DNA from: Bacillus sp. 103mf
GTDB lineage: Bacteria; Bacillota; Bacilli; Bacillales; Bacillaceae_G
Assembly (NCBI RefSeq): GCF_900116295.1
Contig: NZ_FPAF01000017.1
Coordinates: 1 to 64,000, forward strand
Reading direction: 5' to 3'
Length of the DNA stretch: 64,000 nt
Shown here: piece by piece, positions 34,163 to 42,890 of the stretch
How the letters are laid out: each line of letters opens with the position of its first letter
How positions within the stretch are numbered: the stretch's first letter is position 1
The notes under the pieces: model-generated
What the model was told of the DNA's origin: nothing
Seen by the model: the letters and a program-made list of their open reading frames with translations, nothing else
Databases searched by the model: none
Made by a program: the position numbers and the translations under genes

Positions 34163-34837
34163 ATGATATTTGATACATTTTGGTCACCTATCATTCTTTC
34201 ACTAAAAGTTGCTGCACTTTCTACGATCATTGTGATGGTGTTCGGAACGATAATTGGCCGTGTTTTAGCTCGGTCCTCGAAGCGCTATAAAATTTTATTA
34301 GAAACCATTTTTCTATTACCGATGGTACTGCCGCCCACTGTAATTGGATTTTTTCTCATTATCATCTTTGGAAAAAACAGTCCCATCGGTCAGTGGATCG
34401 AAACTTTGTTTCAACAATCGATTATGTTTACACCTTGGGCTGCTGTAATTGCTGCAACTGTAGTTGCATTTCCGCTTATGTACCAATCAGCAAAAACAGG
34501 ATTTATCATTGCTAATGAACAAATTGAAGACGGGGCTAGAGACCTTGGAGCAAATGAATTACAAGTGTTCTTATATGTAACATTACCGCTTGCGTTCCCT
34601 TCGCTACTTGGTGGAATGATTTTAAGTTTCGTCCGCGCCCTAGGGGAATTTGGTGCGACGCTTATGTTCGCTGGTAATATTCCCGGTAAAACACAAACAA
34701 TCCCAACCTCAATTTATATGGCAATTGATGCAAGTAACATGCCGCTTGCCTGGGCACTCGTTCTTACAACTGTCGGTATGTCAATCGTCTTTTTATTGCT
34801 CATTCAATTTATCAATAAAAAAGTAACCTCTTTTTAA
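34163..34837 (+). CDS. modB: molybdate ABC transporter permease
   Basis: The 224-residue permease has five membrane helices and the EAA-type loop EDGARDLGANELQVFLYVTLPLAFPSLLGG that contacts the ATPase. The permease fold of ModB/CysT is clear. It has no strong ribosome binding site and probably depends on translational coupling from modA. A strong terminator follows directly, so modC is absent here. Confidence 0.92.
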   Translation: MIFDTFWSPIILSLKVAALSTIIVMVFGTIIGRVLARSSKRYKILLETIFLLPMVLPPTVIGFFLIIIFGKNSPIGQWIETLFQQSIMFTPWAAVIAATVVAFPLMYQSAKTGFIIANEQIEDGARDLGANELQVFLYVTLPLAFPSLLGGMILSFVRALGEFGATLMFAGNIPGKTQTIPTSIYMAIDASNMPLAWALVLTTVGMSIVFLLLIQFINKKVTSF

Positions 34838-34867
34838 CAGTAGCTTTCGACAAAGCTACTGTTTTTT
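34836..34867 (+). terminator. intrinsic terminator after modB
   Basis: AACAGTAGCTT pairs with AAAGCTACTGTT, then TTTTATA. The stem begins with the modB stop. Confidence 0.85.
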
Positions 34868-35206
34868 ATATTATTTCCCGCGAAATGAAATGAAAATTAG
34901 ATGTTTATGTAGAATTATGGATAAAAAATCCAGTTTATTGTATCTTCTTATTTCCACATAAACTATTACAATTTTCATATTCATAGAAATATACATTCTA
35001 TTTGAATTTACTTTCTAAAAGAGACTCTTTCCTGTTATTATATGAAGGTGCCAAAAAAGGAGATATGAAAACGCATTTATATAATGACAGCGTTCTCCTT
35101 ATAAACATCACTACTTCATCGTTTTAACGATCACTTCTTAAGTGAAAAATTACCAATCATTAGAACTACATATATTTTATTGCTATAACAAGAAGGGAGT
35201 CTTGTA
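34868..35206. other. 339-bp gap upstream of the sugar permease with a possible 20-codon leader
   Basis: Mostly AT-rich. An ORF at 35065-35127 (MKTHLYNDSVLL...) starts 3 nt after AAGGAG, and that ribosome binding site can pair with TCTCCTT at 35095-35100 inside the ORF. It could be a leader or a remnant. I see no other feature. Confidence 0.35.
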
Positions 35207-36058
35207 ATGGACATTTTATTAGCACTTCTTCCTGCATTAGCATGGGGAAATATTTTATTAATAAGTGTAAAAATGGGTGGCGGTGCATATAGCCAAACGG
35301 TAGGTATAACAATTGGCGCTCTATTCTTCGCAACAATTATGTATGCATTTACAACACCGGCACTATCTTTAACCATATTAATTGTTGGCTTTATTTCAGG
35401 TTTATTTTGGGCTTTAGGGCAAGTCAATCAATTAAAAACAGTTCAAACATTAGGCGTTTCAACAACAGTTACCATTTCAACAGGTATGCAGCTTGTAGCT
35501 ACTTCTATTTTTGGGGTTATTGCCTTTCATGAGTGGACAACAACTACTACAATTATCATGGGAACGATCGCAATTCTCTTAATCGTAATCGGTGTTGTTT
35601 TAACTTCTTTAGATGATAAAGAAAATGCACAACCGCCGGGACAATTGAAAAAAGGGATACTTACTCTAATTGTTTCTACTTTTGGTTATTTTGTGTATGT
35701 AATCATTATTCGTTGGTACAACATTGACGGCTGGTCTGCTATTTTACCTCAAGCAGTTGGCATGTTTGTTGGAGCAGTTGTACTGACATTTAAGCATAAA
35801 CCATTTAACAAATATGCAATTCGCAATATCTTATCTGGTCTACTTTGGGGAACAGGAAACTTATTCTTACTTCTTTCCTTACCACGAGTTGGCGTTGCAA
35901 CAAGCTTCCCATTATCTCAAACAGGTATTGTGATTTCAACGTTTGGGGCAATTGTCTTCTTAGGTGAAAAGAAAACAAAACGTCAAATGGTATTTATCGC
36001 GCTTGGCAGTGCCTTAATTATCGGCGGCGCTATTCTTCTTGGTATGACAAAATCTTAA
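35207..36058 (+). CDS. GRP family sugar transporter (GlcU/RbsU type)
   Basis: The 283-residue permease has ten hydrophobic helices and the glucose/ribose uptake signatures LLPALAWGNILL, FISGLFWALGQVNQLKT and GLLWGTGNLFLL. GlcU of Bacillus takes up glucose by a proton-linked, PTS-independent route; RbsU takes up ribose. Which sugar is used here cannot be decided: no gdh or rbs genes are adjacent. Start ATG at 35207 behind GAAGGGAGTC. Terminator follows at 36068. Confidence 0.88.
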   Translation: MDILLALLPALAWGNILLISVKMGGGAYSQTVGITIGALFFATIMYAFTTPALSLTILIVGFISGLFWALGQVNQLKTVQTLGVSTTVTISTGMQLVATSIFGVIAFHEWTTTTTIIMGTIAILLIVIGVVLTSLDDKENAQPPGQLKKGILTLIVSTFGYFVYVIIIRWYNIDGWSAILPQAVGMFVGAVVLTFKHKPFNKYAIRNILSGLLWGTGNLFLLLSLPRVGVATSFPLSQTGIVISTFGAIVFLGEKKTKRQMVFIALGSALIIGGAILLGMTKS

Positions 36059-36067
36059 TGACACATC

Positions 36068-36106
36068 CTAGTTTCGGAAATGCTACTTTCTGAGACTAGT
36101 TTTTTT
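36068..36106 (+). terminator. intrinsic terminator after the sugar permease gene
   Basis: CTAGTTTCGGAAA pairs with TTTCTGAGACTAG, followed by eight T. Confidence 0.8.
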
Positions 36107-36192
36107 TGTATGCAAGTCTTTTCTTTTTACAATTCTCTTTCATCAATGTTATCGTTTTAGCAGTACATTTCCTACAGGAAGGATCAAAGAAT

Positions 36193-37008
36193 ATGCAAAA
36201 GAAACAAAGAGTGTTATTTATTGGTGCAGGTCGTATGGCTGAAGCCCTTTTTGCTGGACTTCTTCATACAAGTAAAGAGCATATTGCTGAGATTGTCGTA
36301 TCCAATCAACAAAATAAAGAAAGGCTTACAGAGCTGCATGAAAAGTATGCTGTTTCTACAACAACTGATTGGAAACAATATGTGGAAGATGCTGATGTGA
36401 TCGTCTTAGCAATGCCTCCTGAAGCGCATGAACAATTGTTAACTGAACTCTCTCCACTTGTCAGCAAGCAGTTCATAGTAACAGTCGCAGCTGGTATTGG
36501 ACCTTCTTATTTAGAATCAAAGCTTCCTAAAGGTACTGCCGTTGCTTGGATTATGCCAAATACAGCTGCCACAATTGGAAAATCAATTTCTTTATACACC
36601 GCAGGCTCTTTTGTAAGTAAAGAACAGATTGAAATCTTACAAATGTTAGTAAAAGGTATTGGAGACGCACAATTATGTACAGAAGAAGAAATTCATCAAC
36701 TAACAGCTGTCACAGGAAGCGCCCCTGCCTTCCTCTACTATTTTGCCGAGAGCTTAATTGAAGCAACAAAACAGTATGGTATCGATGAAATGACTGCAAA
36801 ACATCTCGTAATTAAAATGATTATGGGGTCTGCTTCTATGCTAGAAAGTGAAAACAATCCTGCTATGCTTCGTGAACAAGTGACAACACCCGGCGGCGCA
36901 ACTGCAGCAGGTTTGAAAGTATTATATGAAAATAATTTTATGAACATGATACAAGAGGCAATTGAAGCAACAAATAAAAAAGCTAGTGGAAAAACAATTC
37001 AATTTTAA
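36193..37008 (+). CDS. proC: pyrroline-5-carboxylate reductase
   Basis: The 271-residue enzyme reduces pyrroline-5-carboxylate to proline. It has the N-terminal NADP-binding motif FIGAGRMAEALFAGL and the C-terminal family signature spanning REQVTTPGGATAAGLKVL. The ATG at 36193 follows GGAAGG; the open frame upstream starts inside the preceding terminator and is not native. B. cereus carries several ProC paralogues, so the symbol denotes the activity only. It stands alone without proB or proA. Confidence 0.9.
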   Translation: MQKKQRVLFIGAGRMAEALFAGLLHTSKEHIAEIVVSNQQNKERLTELHEKYAVSTTTDWKQYVEDADVIVLAMPPEAHEQLLTELSPLVSKQFIVTVAAGIGPSYLESKLPKGTAVAWIMPNTAATIGKSISLYTAGSFVSKEQIEILQMLVKGIGDAQLCTEEEIHQLTAVTGSAPAFLYYFAESLIEATKQYGIDEMTAKHLVIKMIMGSASMLESENNPAMLREQVTTPGGATAAGLKVLYENNFMNMIQEAIEATNKKASGKTIQF

Positions 37009-37010
37009 AA

Positions 37011-37160
37011 CAAGCAGAAAAGACCTTATTTAAAGATGCGGTAATTTCACCTCTATATCAAAACGGAAAGTCTTATTTACAGCGCTCTTATGTAAAAGGT
37101 GTCGTTGAGGTTGATTTTGCAGGTCCATTAAACTTTAAATGGGCAAGAATTGAAAAGTAA
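37011..37160 (+). pseudogene. oligopeptide-binding protein (OppA type) C-terminal remnant
   Basis: Directly after the proC stop, an open stretch without a start encodes about 49 residues including LFKDAVISPLYQNGKSYL and VKGVVEVDFAGPLNFKWARIEK, then TAA. This resembles the extreme C-terminus of peptide ABC transporter binding proteins. It shows that proC, or a deletion joined to it, replaced the rest of the gene. Confidence 0.65.
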
Positions 37161-37166
37161 TGTATA

Positions 37167-37195
37167 AAAGGTATCCCCAAAAAGGATACCTTTTT
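37167..37195. terminator. bidirectional terminator
   Basis: AAAAGGTATCC pairs with GGATACCTTTT around CCAAAAA, between the OppA remnant and the YhgE-like gene. Confidence 0.8.
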
Positions 37196-37197
37196 CT

Positions 37198-38343
37198 TTA
37201 TGCTTCATTCCCTTTTATTACAGTTTGATTTTTCTTCAATGAGATAGATATTTTATATCCGATTACAGCGATTATTTGAGTCACCGCAATAATCATGCAT
37301 AAAAACATGATATTTTTTGTTAGATTCTCTCCTCCAAATATAATTGTATAATATCCATCTGCTGCATATGTGGCAGGAAGTAAATTTCCAATTGTTTGAT
37401 ACGTATGTGATAGCATCACATGCGGTACCATCACACCAGCGCTCACAAGCTGTAAAGATAACGTAAGAATATTAAATAGCATCCCCGCATTTCCAAATAA
37501 ATTAAGAAACATTTGCGTTAAAGAAAGAAAAGCAAAAAAGACAATGGTTTGAAACAACCAAACCGTAAATATCGGTTCCTGTATTGGAATCTGAAAGAAC
37601 TCCATCAAAATAACTGTAATAACTGCCAATACTACAGCAACAGCCATATTAATAAGTTGCCTTGAAAAGAAATTCCCCAAACCTCTTTCAACAAGTTGCG
37701 ATGCTTTATATAACTCCATACTCATAATCATCGCTCCTACAAATGAAGCTAACACGATCATAAGCGGTACCATGTTGACAGAAAATCCTTTCGCATCATT
37801 TACTTTATGAATCGTAAATCCAACTGAGTCTTCAGTTAAGCCTTTTATTGCTTCTACACTTCCTGGTCCCATGGCTTGTAATTTTCCAGCAACTGCTTGC
37901 TGCTTATAATTTGATATTTCTTTATTTACATTGTCACGAACTTGTTTCGCGACTCCTTCCATCATCTGCTTTGCCATCATAGCGTTTGCTTGGTTAATAT
38001 GAAAGATTAAATCTGTTTTTCCTTTTTCACTTACATCCTTTGAAAAAGAAGTCGGAATTTCAATAATCATATCGTATGCATGTGCATTCATTTCTTCTTT
38101 TGCTTTTTCCATAGATTTTTCTTTTGTTACTTGAAAAGGTAAGTTCTTCTGTAAACCTTCTGTTACTTTACTTCCCATGTTCGTATCCTGATTCACAATA
38201 GCAATGTGCATTTGATCCGCTCTTTCATTTACTCCATCATACGCTGTCAGCCAAACGCAAAAGAAAATAAGTTGAAACGCTAACGCCACTACAACCCCTA
38301 CATACGTACCCGGTATTTTAAAAAATTGTTTTAATGTATTCAT
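37198..38343 (-). CDS. YhgE/Pip-like (ABC-2 type, DUF3533) membrane protein
   Basis: The 381-residue protein has one N-terminal helix (VGVVVALAFQLIFFCVW), an extracytoplasmic domain of about 150 residues, and five to six C-terminal helices (from MIVLASFVGAMIMSMELYK). The layout fits the YhgE/Pip and ABC-2 permease group; members export or act in phage infection and type VII secretion, but the cargo is unknown. ATG at 38343 follows GGGTGAG. The tetR-type gene is immediately upstream, so it is probably controlled by that repressor. Confidence 0.75.
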   Translation of the reverse strand: MNTLKQFFKIPGTYVGVVVALAFQLIFFCVWLTAYDGVNERADQMHIAIVNQDTNMGSKVTEGLQKNLPFQVTKEKSMEKAKEEMNAHAYDMIIEIPTSFSKDVSEKGKTDLIFHINQANAMMAKQMMEGVAKQVRDNVNKEISNYKQQAVAGKLQAMGPGSVEAIKGLTEDSVGFTIHKVNDAKGFSVNMVPLMIVLASFVGAMIMSMELYKASQLVERGLGNFFSRQLINMAVAVVLAVITVILMEFFQIPIQEPIFTVWLFQTIVFFAFLSLTQMFLNLFGNAGMLFNILTLSLQLVSAGVMVPHVMLSHTYQTIGNLLPATYAADGYYTIIFGGENLTKNIMFLCMIIAVTQIIAVIGYKISISLKKNQTVIKGNEA

Positions 38344-38396
38344 CTTCTCACCCTTTCGTAAGCAAGTACATGCTTGCATTTAATTTTAAATAAATA

Positions 38397-38978
38397 CTAG
38401 GGTCTTAATGCCCTAGCATATAAGGTTATATTATTTTCAATAAAATTTTCATCATTTATCTCTATAAGTCGATTTTCAAAACGTAATTTAGATAGAAAAT
38501 AACCAAAATTAATCCATATAAAGTTCATGACTTGTGCTTCAATATTTGTATGAATAATTTTCCCGTCTTGCTGCATCTTTTCAAAATAAATCATCAATTC
38601 TTCTTTTAAGCCTTTTGGTATCTTAGCAATTTCATCATCTAATTCAGGAAATTCACCTGTTTCACGTATACCAATAGAAATCATGTCTTTCACTTCATTC
38701 AAAAATTTATGATAATGCCTTGCTAAATTCTTCAAATCCGTTTCTAATTCCCACACAATTTCTGTTTGTAAAAACTGTTTTAAATGCGGTACGTATGAAA
38801 ATTCATAAACGGCTGCTTCAATGATACCCTTTTTGTTTTTGAAATTACGAAATATTGTTACTTCATTGACGCCAGCACGCATTGCGATTTCTTTCGTTGT
38901 TGCTGCTTTATATCCTCTTTCTTTCACTAACTCAATTGTTGCTTGAATAATTTTCTCTGCTGTCTTTGAGCGTGCCAT
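38397..38978 (-). CDS. TetR/AcrR family repressor
   Basis: The 193-residue regulator has a TetR-type HTH at residues 21-49 (AATTKEIAMRAGVNEVTIFRNF) and a helical ligand domain. A near-perfect palindrome TGCAAGTGA/TCACTTACA lies 19 bp before its start (38997-39014) and is very probably its own operator. It precedes the YhgE-like permease gene by 53 bp on the same strand, the usual repressor-transporter pair. Confidence 0.88.
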   Translation of the reverse strand: MARSKTAEKIIQATIELVKERGYKAATTKEIAMRAGVNEVTIFRNFKNKKGIIEAAVYEFSYVPHLKQFLQTEIVWELETDLKNLARHYHKFLNEVKDMISIGIRETGEFPELDDEIAKIPKGLKEELMIYFEKMQQDGKIIHTNIEAQVMNFIWINFGYFLSKLRFENRLIEINDENFIENNITLYARALRP

Positions 38979-38996
38979 ATAATCCTCTCTTTCTAA

Positions 38997-39014
38997 TGCA
39001 AGTGATCACTTACA
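38997..39014. promoter_or_regulatory. palindromic operator upstream of the tetR-type gene
   Basis: TGCAAGTGATCACTTACA has 9-bp half-sites with one mismatch. It sits between the start of the repressor gene and its upstream gap, where TetR proteins autoregulate. Confidence 0.6.
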
Positions 39015-39065
39015 TTTAGATTATATAACTTTTCTAATTATTGTCAATCCATTGTTTATAAATTC

Positions 39066-39596
39066 TTAAGAACGATACTCGTATAAACAACCAAGAAACT
39101 GGAATACAGTTAATATAGAACTAAATAAAAGTATGACTAGCAGACTCATATGTAAAGATGGCTGAAAAATAGTAATTGCTCCCCAAACACTTATACTAAA
39201 CAAGAAAAATTGAGCAATGACCCCCGTTGGTTTCAACCATATCCTTGTTTTTTGTTTTGTAATCTTCACTAAAAATCCGATAACTGAAAATAAGGTTAAT
39301 GCAATAAATGCTAGCCACCTTCCATAAGCAACATCATAAGGTTCAATTTGCCCCGGGAATATGAAATGAATAATACGAAATAATAGAATACCAATACCGA
39401 TACAAATAATTAATCCAAGTAAACATTCTATACTAGCCTTAAATAGAGATTTTAAAATTGGCTTGTTTTTCCCTATTACTTCTATTATTTCACTCAACAC
39501 GCCAAGTATAAATAGTACAAAAAACCATATAAAGAAGTAAAAAGGGGTTTCTAATTTCAATAATTCTGATATTGAATAGAATAACATTTTCCACAT
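39066..39596 (-). CDS. hypothetical membrane protein
   Basis: The 176-residue protein has about five hydrophobic segments (for example FYFFIWFFVLFILGVL, LLGLIICIGIGILLF, LLVILLFSSILTVFQFLG). I do not recognise the family. It begins 21 bp after the stop of the araC-type gene and follows GGGTGAG, so the two are likely one operon; the regulator may control it. Confidence 0.6.
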   Translation of the reverse strand: MWKMLFYSISELLKLETPFYFFIWFFVLFILGVLSEIIEVIGKNKPILKSLFKASIECLLGLIICIGIGILLFRIIHFIFPGQIEPYDVAYGRWLAFIALTLFSVIGFLVKITKQKTRIWLKPTGVIAQFFLFSISVWGAITIFQPSLHMSLLVILLFSSILTVFQFLGCLYEYRS

Positions 39597-39616
39597 GTGT
39601 TCTTTCTCACCCTTTC

Positions 39617-40522
39617 TTATTCTTCTATGTCTTCAAGCTGCAAATTCGTAGGTTCTTCAGAAAGAGTCTCATAAAAATTTTCCGCTAAGTCCGTTGACGA
39701 CACCTTTACATCGACTTCATCTAATCGAAAACTATCCGCCCATATGCAGCCTTCTCCTGATAATAAAATGCCAAATGCAATTCCGAACGCCTCTTCTTTT
39801 ATATCCAGCACAACTGAATAAGGCTCCCAGTTTTTCGTATTTTTAATTGGACGATTTTGCATATTATCCATAGCTAATGGCTCTGTATCTTTTCCGTCCA
39901 CACGCATCCACAGTCCTGCCCAATCTTTCACACTTTTACTTTTAATAAATGCCGTTAGGCGCAAACGCTTTCCCCTGTATTTATCTGCTTTAAATATTTG
40001 CATAAGCGTTGTGAATCCACCATGAGTAACATCTTCTTTCGCTTTTATATAAGCTGACACTTTTCCTTGATGAACAACCTCATAATCTAAGCCCATCTCA
40101 TATTCTGCTGGATGGCTTCCGCTTAATACCCAGCCTTTCGGTAATCCTTTTTGCATTGAAACGCCCTCCCTTTCTATATAAAAAGCTTGGAAATATGTCC
40201 GATACCTTTTCGGTGGTAAGTGAAACATACCTTTAAACGCTCTCGTAAATGCTTCTTGTGAAGAAAACCCGTACTGCACTGCAATATCTAATACAGATCG
40301 ATTTGTCATCACTAATGCCTGCGCTGCATATGTTAATCGTCTCTTCCGAATATATGAGTTGACGCTCATTCCAATGTTATCTTGAAAAACCCGGTGAAAA
40401 TGATACATAGACATAGCACAATAAGAAGCTACTTCTTCTAAATTCAGTTCTTCCTCAATATGCTTTTCCATATAATCAATTGCACGTTTTAATAGATCAC
40501 CATACCTCTGCACACTCATCAT
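39617..40522 (-). CDS. AraC family regulator with C-terminal effector domain
   Basis: The 301-residue protein has an N-terminal AraC HTH pair (residues 8-105: LEEVASYCAMSMYHFHRVFQD, VLDIAVQYGFSSQEAFTRAFK) followed by a C-terminal beta-rich domain (about 130-290) with WAGLWMRVDG, of the type found in AraC proteins with GyrI-like or carbohydrate-binding-like effector domains. Start ATG at 40522 is very near GGGGGA; the next ATG at 40519 is also possible. Target unknown; the membrane protein downstream is a candidate. Confidence 0.82.
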   Translation of the reverse strand: MMSVQRYGDLLKRAIDYMEKHIEEELNLEEVASYCAMSMYHFHRVFQDNIGMSVNSYIRKRRLTYAAQALVMTNRSVLDIAVQYGFSSQEAFTRAFKGMFHLPPKRYRTYFQAFYIEREGVSMQKGLPKGWVLSGSHPAEYEMGLDYEVVHQGKVSAYIKAKEDVTHGGFTTLMQIFKADKYRGKRLRLTAFIKSKSVKDWAGLWMRVDGKDTEPLAMDNMQNRPIKNTKNWEPYSVVLDIKEEAFGIAFGILLSGEGCIWADSFRLDEVDVKVSSTDLAENFYETLSEEPTNLQLEDIEE

Positions 40523-40827
40523 TCCCCCTTACATTTCCAATTTAACACAAATATTCTATCTATTTTTTGATTTAAATTGCGATATTTCTCTCTTTGATAC
40601 ATAGAAATTAGAAAACCTTTTCGTACTCATGCCGTTTCCTGTAATGACAGGGTGTCTAGCAAAAAAGAAGTGATTACTCCCAAAAACATGACATTTGCCA
40701 GCTTTTTGGAACAACCACTTTTTCTTTATATTTCATTTTCTTATTATAAAAAATTATTCCTTTCCCTTACATAAAAAGATAAAAATTGGAAAAGCTTTTA
40801 TTGAAAACTACTAAGGAGGCACACAAA

Positions 40828-41289
40828 ATGAAAATTTTATTTTCAATCCTTTTAGCATTTATGCTATTACCTGCAATGACAGGGTGTACACCTAAAAAAC
40901 AAGATACAACTACTGACAAGAAGACAACAGAAGAAACAAAAAAAGAAGTAAATCAAGATTTAAAACTAAGTTTTAATGAATTCGATTTAAGGGCAAATTA
41001 TCAAGATACAAAGAAGGACTACGAAGCAGACTATAAACATAAAAAAGCAAATGAAAAACCAGAAGCAAAACTAGACGATAGTAAAACAAATGAAAAGTTG
41101 GCTGGAAATGAAGCAATGAATAAATTGGCTCCACTCTTACAGCAACTAAAATTTGATAAAGACACAAAAGATGAAGATGTCATAAATCAAGTAGTAGATA
41201 TATTCCAACTGGACAAAGACTATGAAAAATTCGACTTAAAAGTTGTCTTTACAGATGGAACGAAAAAAGAATATAAAGTACCAAAGTAA
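40828..41289 (+). CDS. YusW-like lipoprotein
   Basis: The 153-residue lipoprotein has a lipobox AMTGC (C20), a charged Lys/Thr/Glu linker (residues 21-50) and a YusW-type domain (LSFNEFDLRANYQD, then EKFDLKVVFTDGTKKEYKV at the end). The ATG at 40828 follows AAGGAGG; the upstream in-frame ATG at 40786 lacks one. YusW proteins have no established function. Terminator at 41347. A short fragment resembling its signal region (CCTGTAATGACAGGGTGT) lies 190 bp upstream. Confidence 0.75.
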   Translation: MKILFSILLAFMLLPAMTGCTPKKQDTTTDKKTTEETKKEVNQDLKLSFNEFDLRANYQDTKKDYEADYKHKKANEKPEAKLDDSKTNEKLAGNEAMNKLAPLLQQLKFDKDTKDEDVINQVVDIFQLDKDYEKFDLKVVFTDGTKKEYKVPK

Positions 41290-41346
41290 AAAGCAAACTC
41301 TAAAAGTACACCTATATTTATCATGAAGATCCGAACAGCTAAAAAT

Positions 41347-41385
41347 AAAGTAGCCCTTTTAACTTTCGTCTAAAAGGGCTACTTT
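41347..41385 (+). terminator. intrinsic terminator after the YusW-like gene
   Basis: AAAGTAGCCCTTTT pairs exactly with AAAAGGGCTACTTT, followed by ATAATTTTTT. Confidence 0.85.
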
Positions 41386-41428
41386 ATAATTTTTTTATTT
41401 TTCATTAAAACATTTTTTATGAAATAAA

Positions 41429-41456
41429 AATAACTTTGTTTAAAAACAAAGTTATT
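41429..41456 (-). terminator. intrinsic terminator after the lipoprotein gene
   Basis: AATAACTTTGT pairs with ACAAAGTTATT; TTTTTATTTC follows on the minus strand. Confidence 0.7.
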
Positions 41457-41976
41457 TCGCTGATTTCTCTTCTTTTTTAAACCGGTCATAATAGTTAACG
41501 GCTGTAGACAGGTGTACCTCAATATCGCGAATGAATGAAGAATTTTCTTCTTTCGCTACTCGTTCTAATTTTTTCATCGCTTGTTCTGTTTCGTTTAAAA
41601 AACCTGCGTATAATTCATTTTCTCTTTCTTTTGACTTTGGAACCCGAATTTCTTTACGCACATTCTCAATATCTGCTAACGTATTATCCGTTAACTTTTG
41701 GACCTCTTCTTTAAATCTCGGAAGTTTCATTGCCTTTCCAGATTTCTCTTCCGCTTCTTTCCAAAGCTTCATAGCCTCATTTACTTCTTTATTAATTTTT
41801 TCTTCATACTGACTATGTACAGATTGGTACACTTTCAGATCTTCAGGATTGTCTTCTTTATGATTTGTTTGCTCTACTTTTTCTTTCGTTTCTTGTTTTG
41901 TTTCTTTATTACTAGTACATCCTGTTAATAGTAATGCACTACTAAGCAGAATCGCACCCCAAGCTTTTTGCTTCAT
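41452..41976 (-). CDS. hypothetical lipoprotein
   Basis: The 174-residue protein has a signal peptide with lipobox LLTGC (C20), a lysine/glutamate-rich linker, and a charged helical domain with likely coiled-coil character (KINKEVNEAMKLWKEAEEK, KLTDNTLADIENVRKEIR). Exported and membrane-anchored. I do not recognise a named family. Start ATG at 41976 behind AGGAGCAG. It is convergent with the YusW-like gene. Confidence 0.7.
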   Translation of the reverse strand: MKQKAWGAILLSSALLLTGCTSNKETKQETKEKVEQTNHKEDNPEDLKVYQSVHSQYEEKINKEVNEAMKLWKEAEEKSGKAMKLPRFKEEVQKLTDNTLADIENVRKEIRVPKSKERENELYAGFLNETEQAMKKLERVAKEENSSFIRDIEVHLSTAVNYYDRFKKEEKSAK

Positions 41977-42205
41977 TTCAAACTGCTCCTTTTATTCACT
42001 GTATGTTTTCTATCATTATTATAACGATAACGAGTAAAAATTCACACGTATCTGCTCTCATTTATACTTACAGCCATATTCTGTTCACAATATCGTCACT
42101 TTATCCACTACATGCTAAAACGCTTAAATTAACCAGAATAAAATGAACGAAATAATACAAACTAACAATGGAATATTTATGTAAATCAAAAAGGAGAAGA
42201 TACCC

Positions 42206-42853
42206 ATGAAAAAGCTACTCTTGAAACTCACACTGCTCGTTATGTCTTGTACTTTCCTCTTGTCACCAATAAAAGTAGGCGCAGAAGAAAACGTACGTAT
42301 CCAAAATCCTTGCCCTAGCCAATCAGCAATACAACTGAAAGATGATTTAAGAAGACTTTGGATTGACCATACAATATGGACAAGGAATTATATTATAAGC
42401 GCCTTAGCAGGGCTGAAAGATCAAGATAAGGTATTAGCAAGACTGTTAAAAAACCAAGATGATATCGGGAATGCAATAAAGCCATATTATGGGGAAGCAG
42501 CTGGTAATAAGCTTGCCAAACTATTAAGAGAACATATTCTCCTTGCAGGAAAAGTAGTAGTTGCAGCAAAAAGCGGTAATCAAGCAAATTTAAAAAAGTT
42601 TAACAAAGAGTGGTATAAAAATGCCGATGATATCGCTCAGTTTCTTAGCAGCGCCAATCCAAATTGGTCAAATGATGCATTAAAAGACCTATTGTATACC
42701 CATTTAAAATTCGTTGCAGATGAAGCTGTAGCGAGAATTAAAAAAGATTGGGATGCAGATATTCTTGCTTTCGATAAAGGGGAAGACCATATTATTAAAA
42801 TGGCCGACACACTTGCAGAAGGTATTATAAAGCAATTTCCAAATAAATTTTAA
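42206..42853 (+). CDS. secreted helical protein, hypothetical
   Basis: The 215-residue protein has a Sec signal peptide (cleavage likely after VGA, about residue 26) and an all-helical mature part with two similar halves, each with a W-x3-x-W or H-x-x-W-T-R stretch (LRRLWIDHTIWTRNYIISAL; LLYTHLKFVADEAVARIKKDW). Proteins of this kind recur in B. cereus and are sometimes named glycosyltransferase, which the sequence does not support. AAAAGGAGAAG precedes the ATG. Terminator at 42859. Confidence 0.7.
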   Translation: MKKLLLKLTLLVMSCTFLLSPIKVGAEENVRIQNPCPSQSAIQLKDDLRRLWIDHTIWTRNYIISALAGLKDQDKVLARLLKNQDDIGNAIKPYYGEAAGNKLAKLLREHILLAGKVVVAAKSGNQANLKKFNKEWYKNADDIAQFLSSANPNWSNDALKDLLYTHLKFVADEAVARIKKDWDADILAFDKGEDHIIKMADTLAEGIIKQFPNKF

Positions 42854-42858
42854 TAGGA

Positions 42859-42888
42859 AAAGCTCCTTCCTAAGTATGAAGGAGCTTT
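42859..42888 (+). terminator. intrinsic terminator after the secreted-protein gene
   Basis: AAAGCTCCTT pairs exactly with AAGGAGCTTT around CCTAAGTATG. Confidence 0.75.
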
Positions 42889-42890
42889 AC

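Noticed and set aside
40629-40673. 15-codon frame with a lipobox-like TGC
   Set aside because: No signal-peptide hydrophobic core; more likely a relic, recorded only as an observation.
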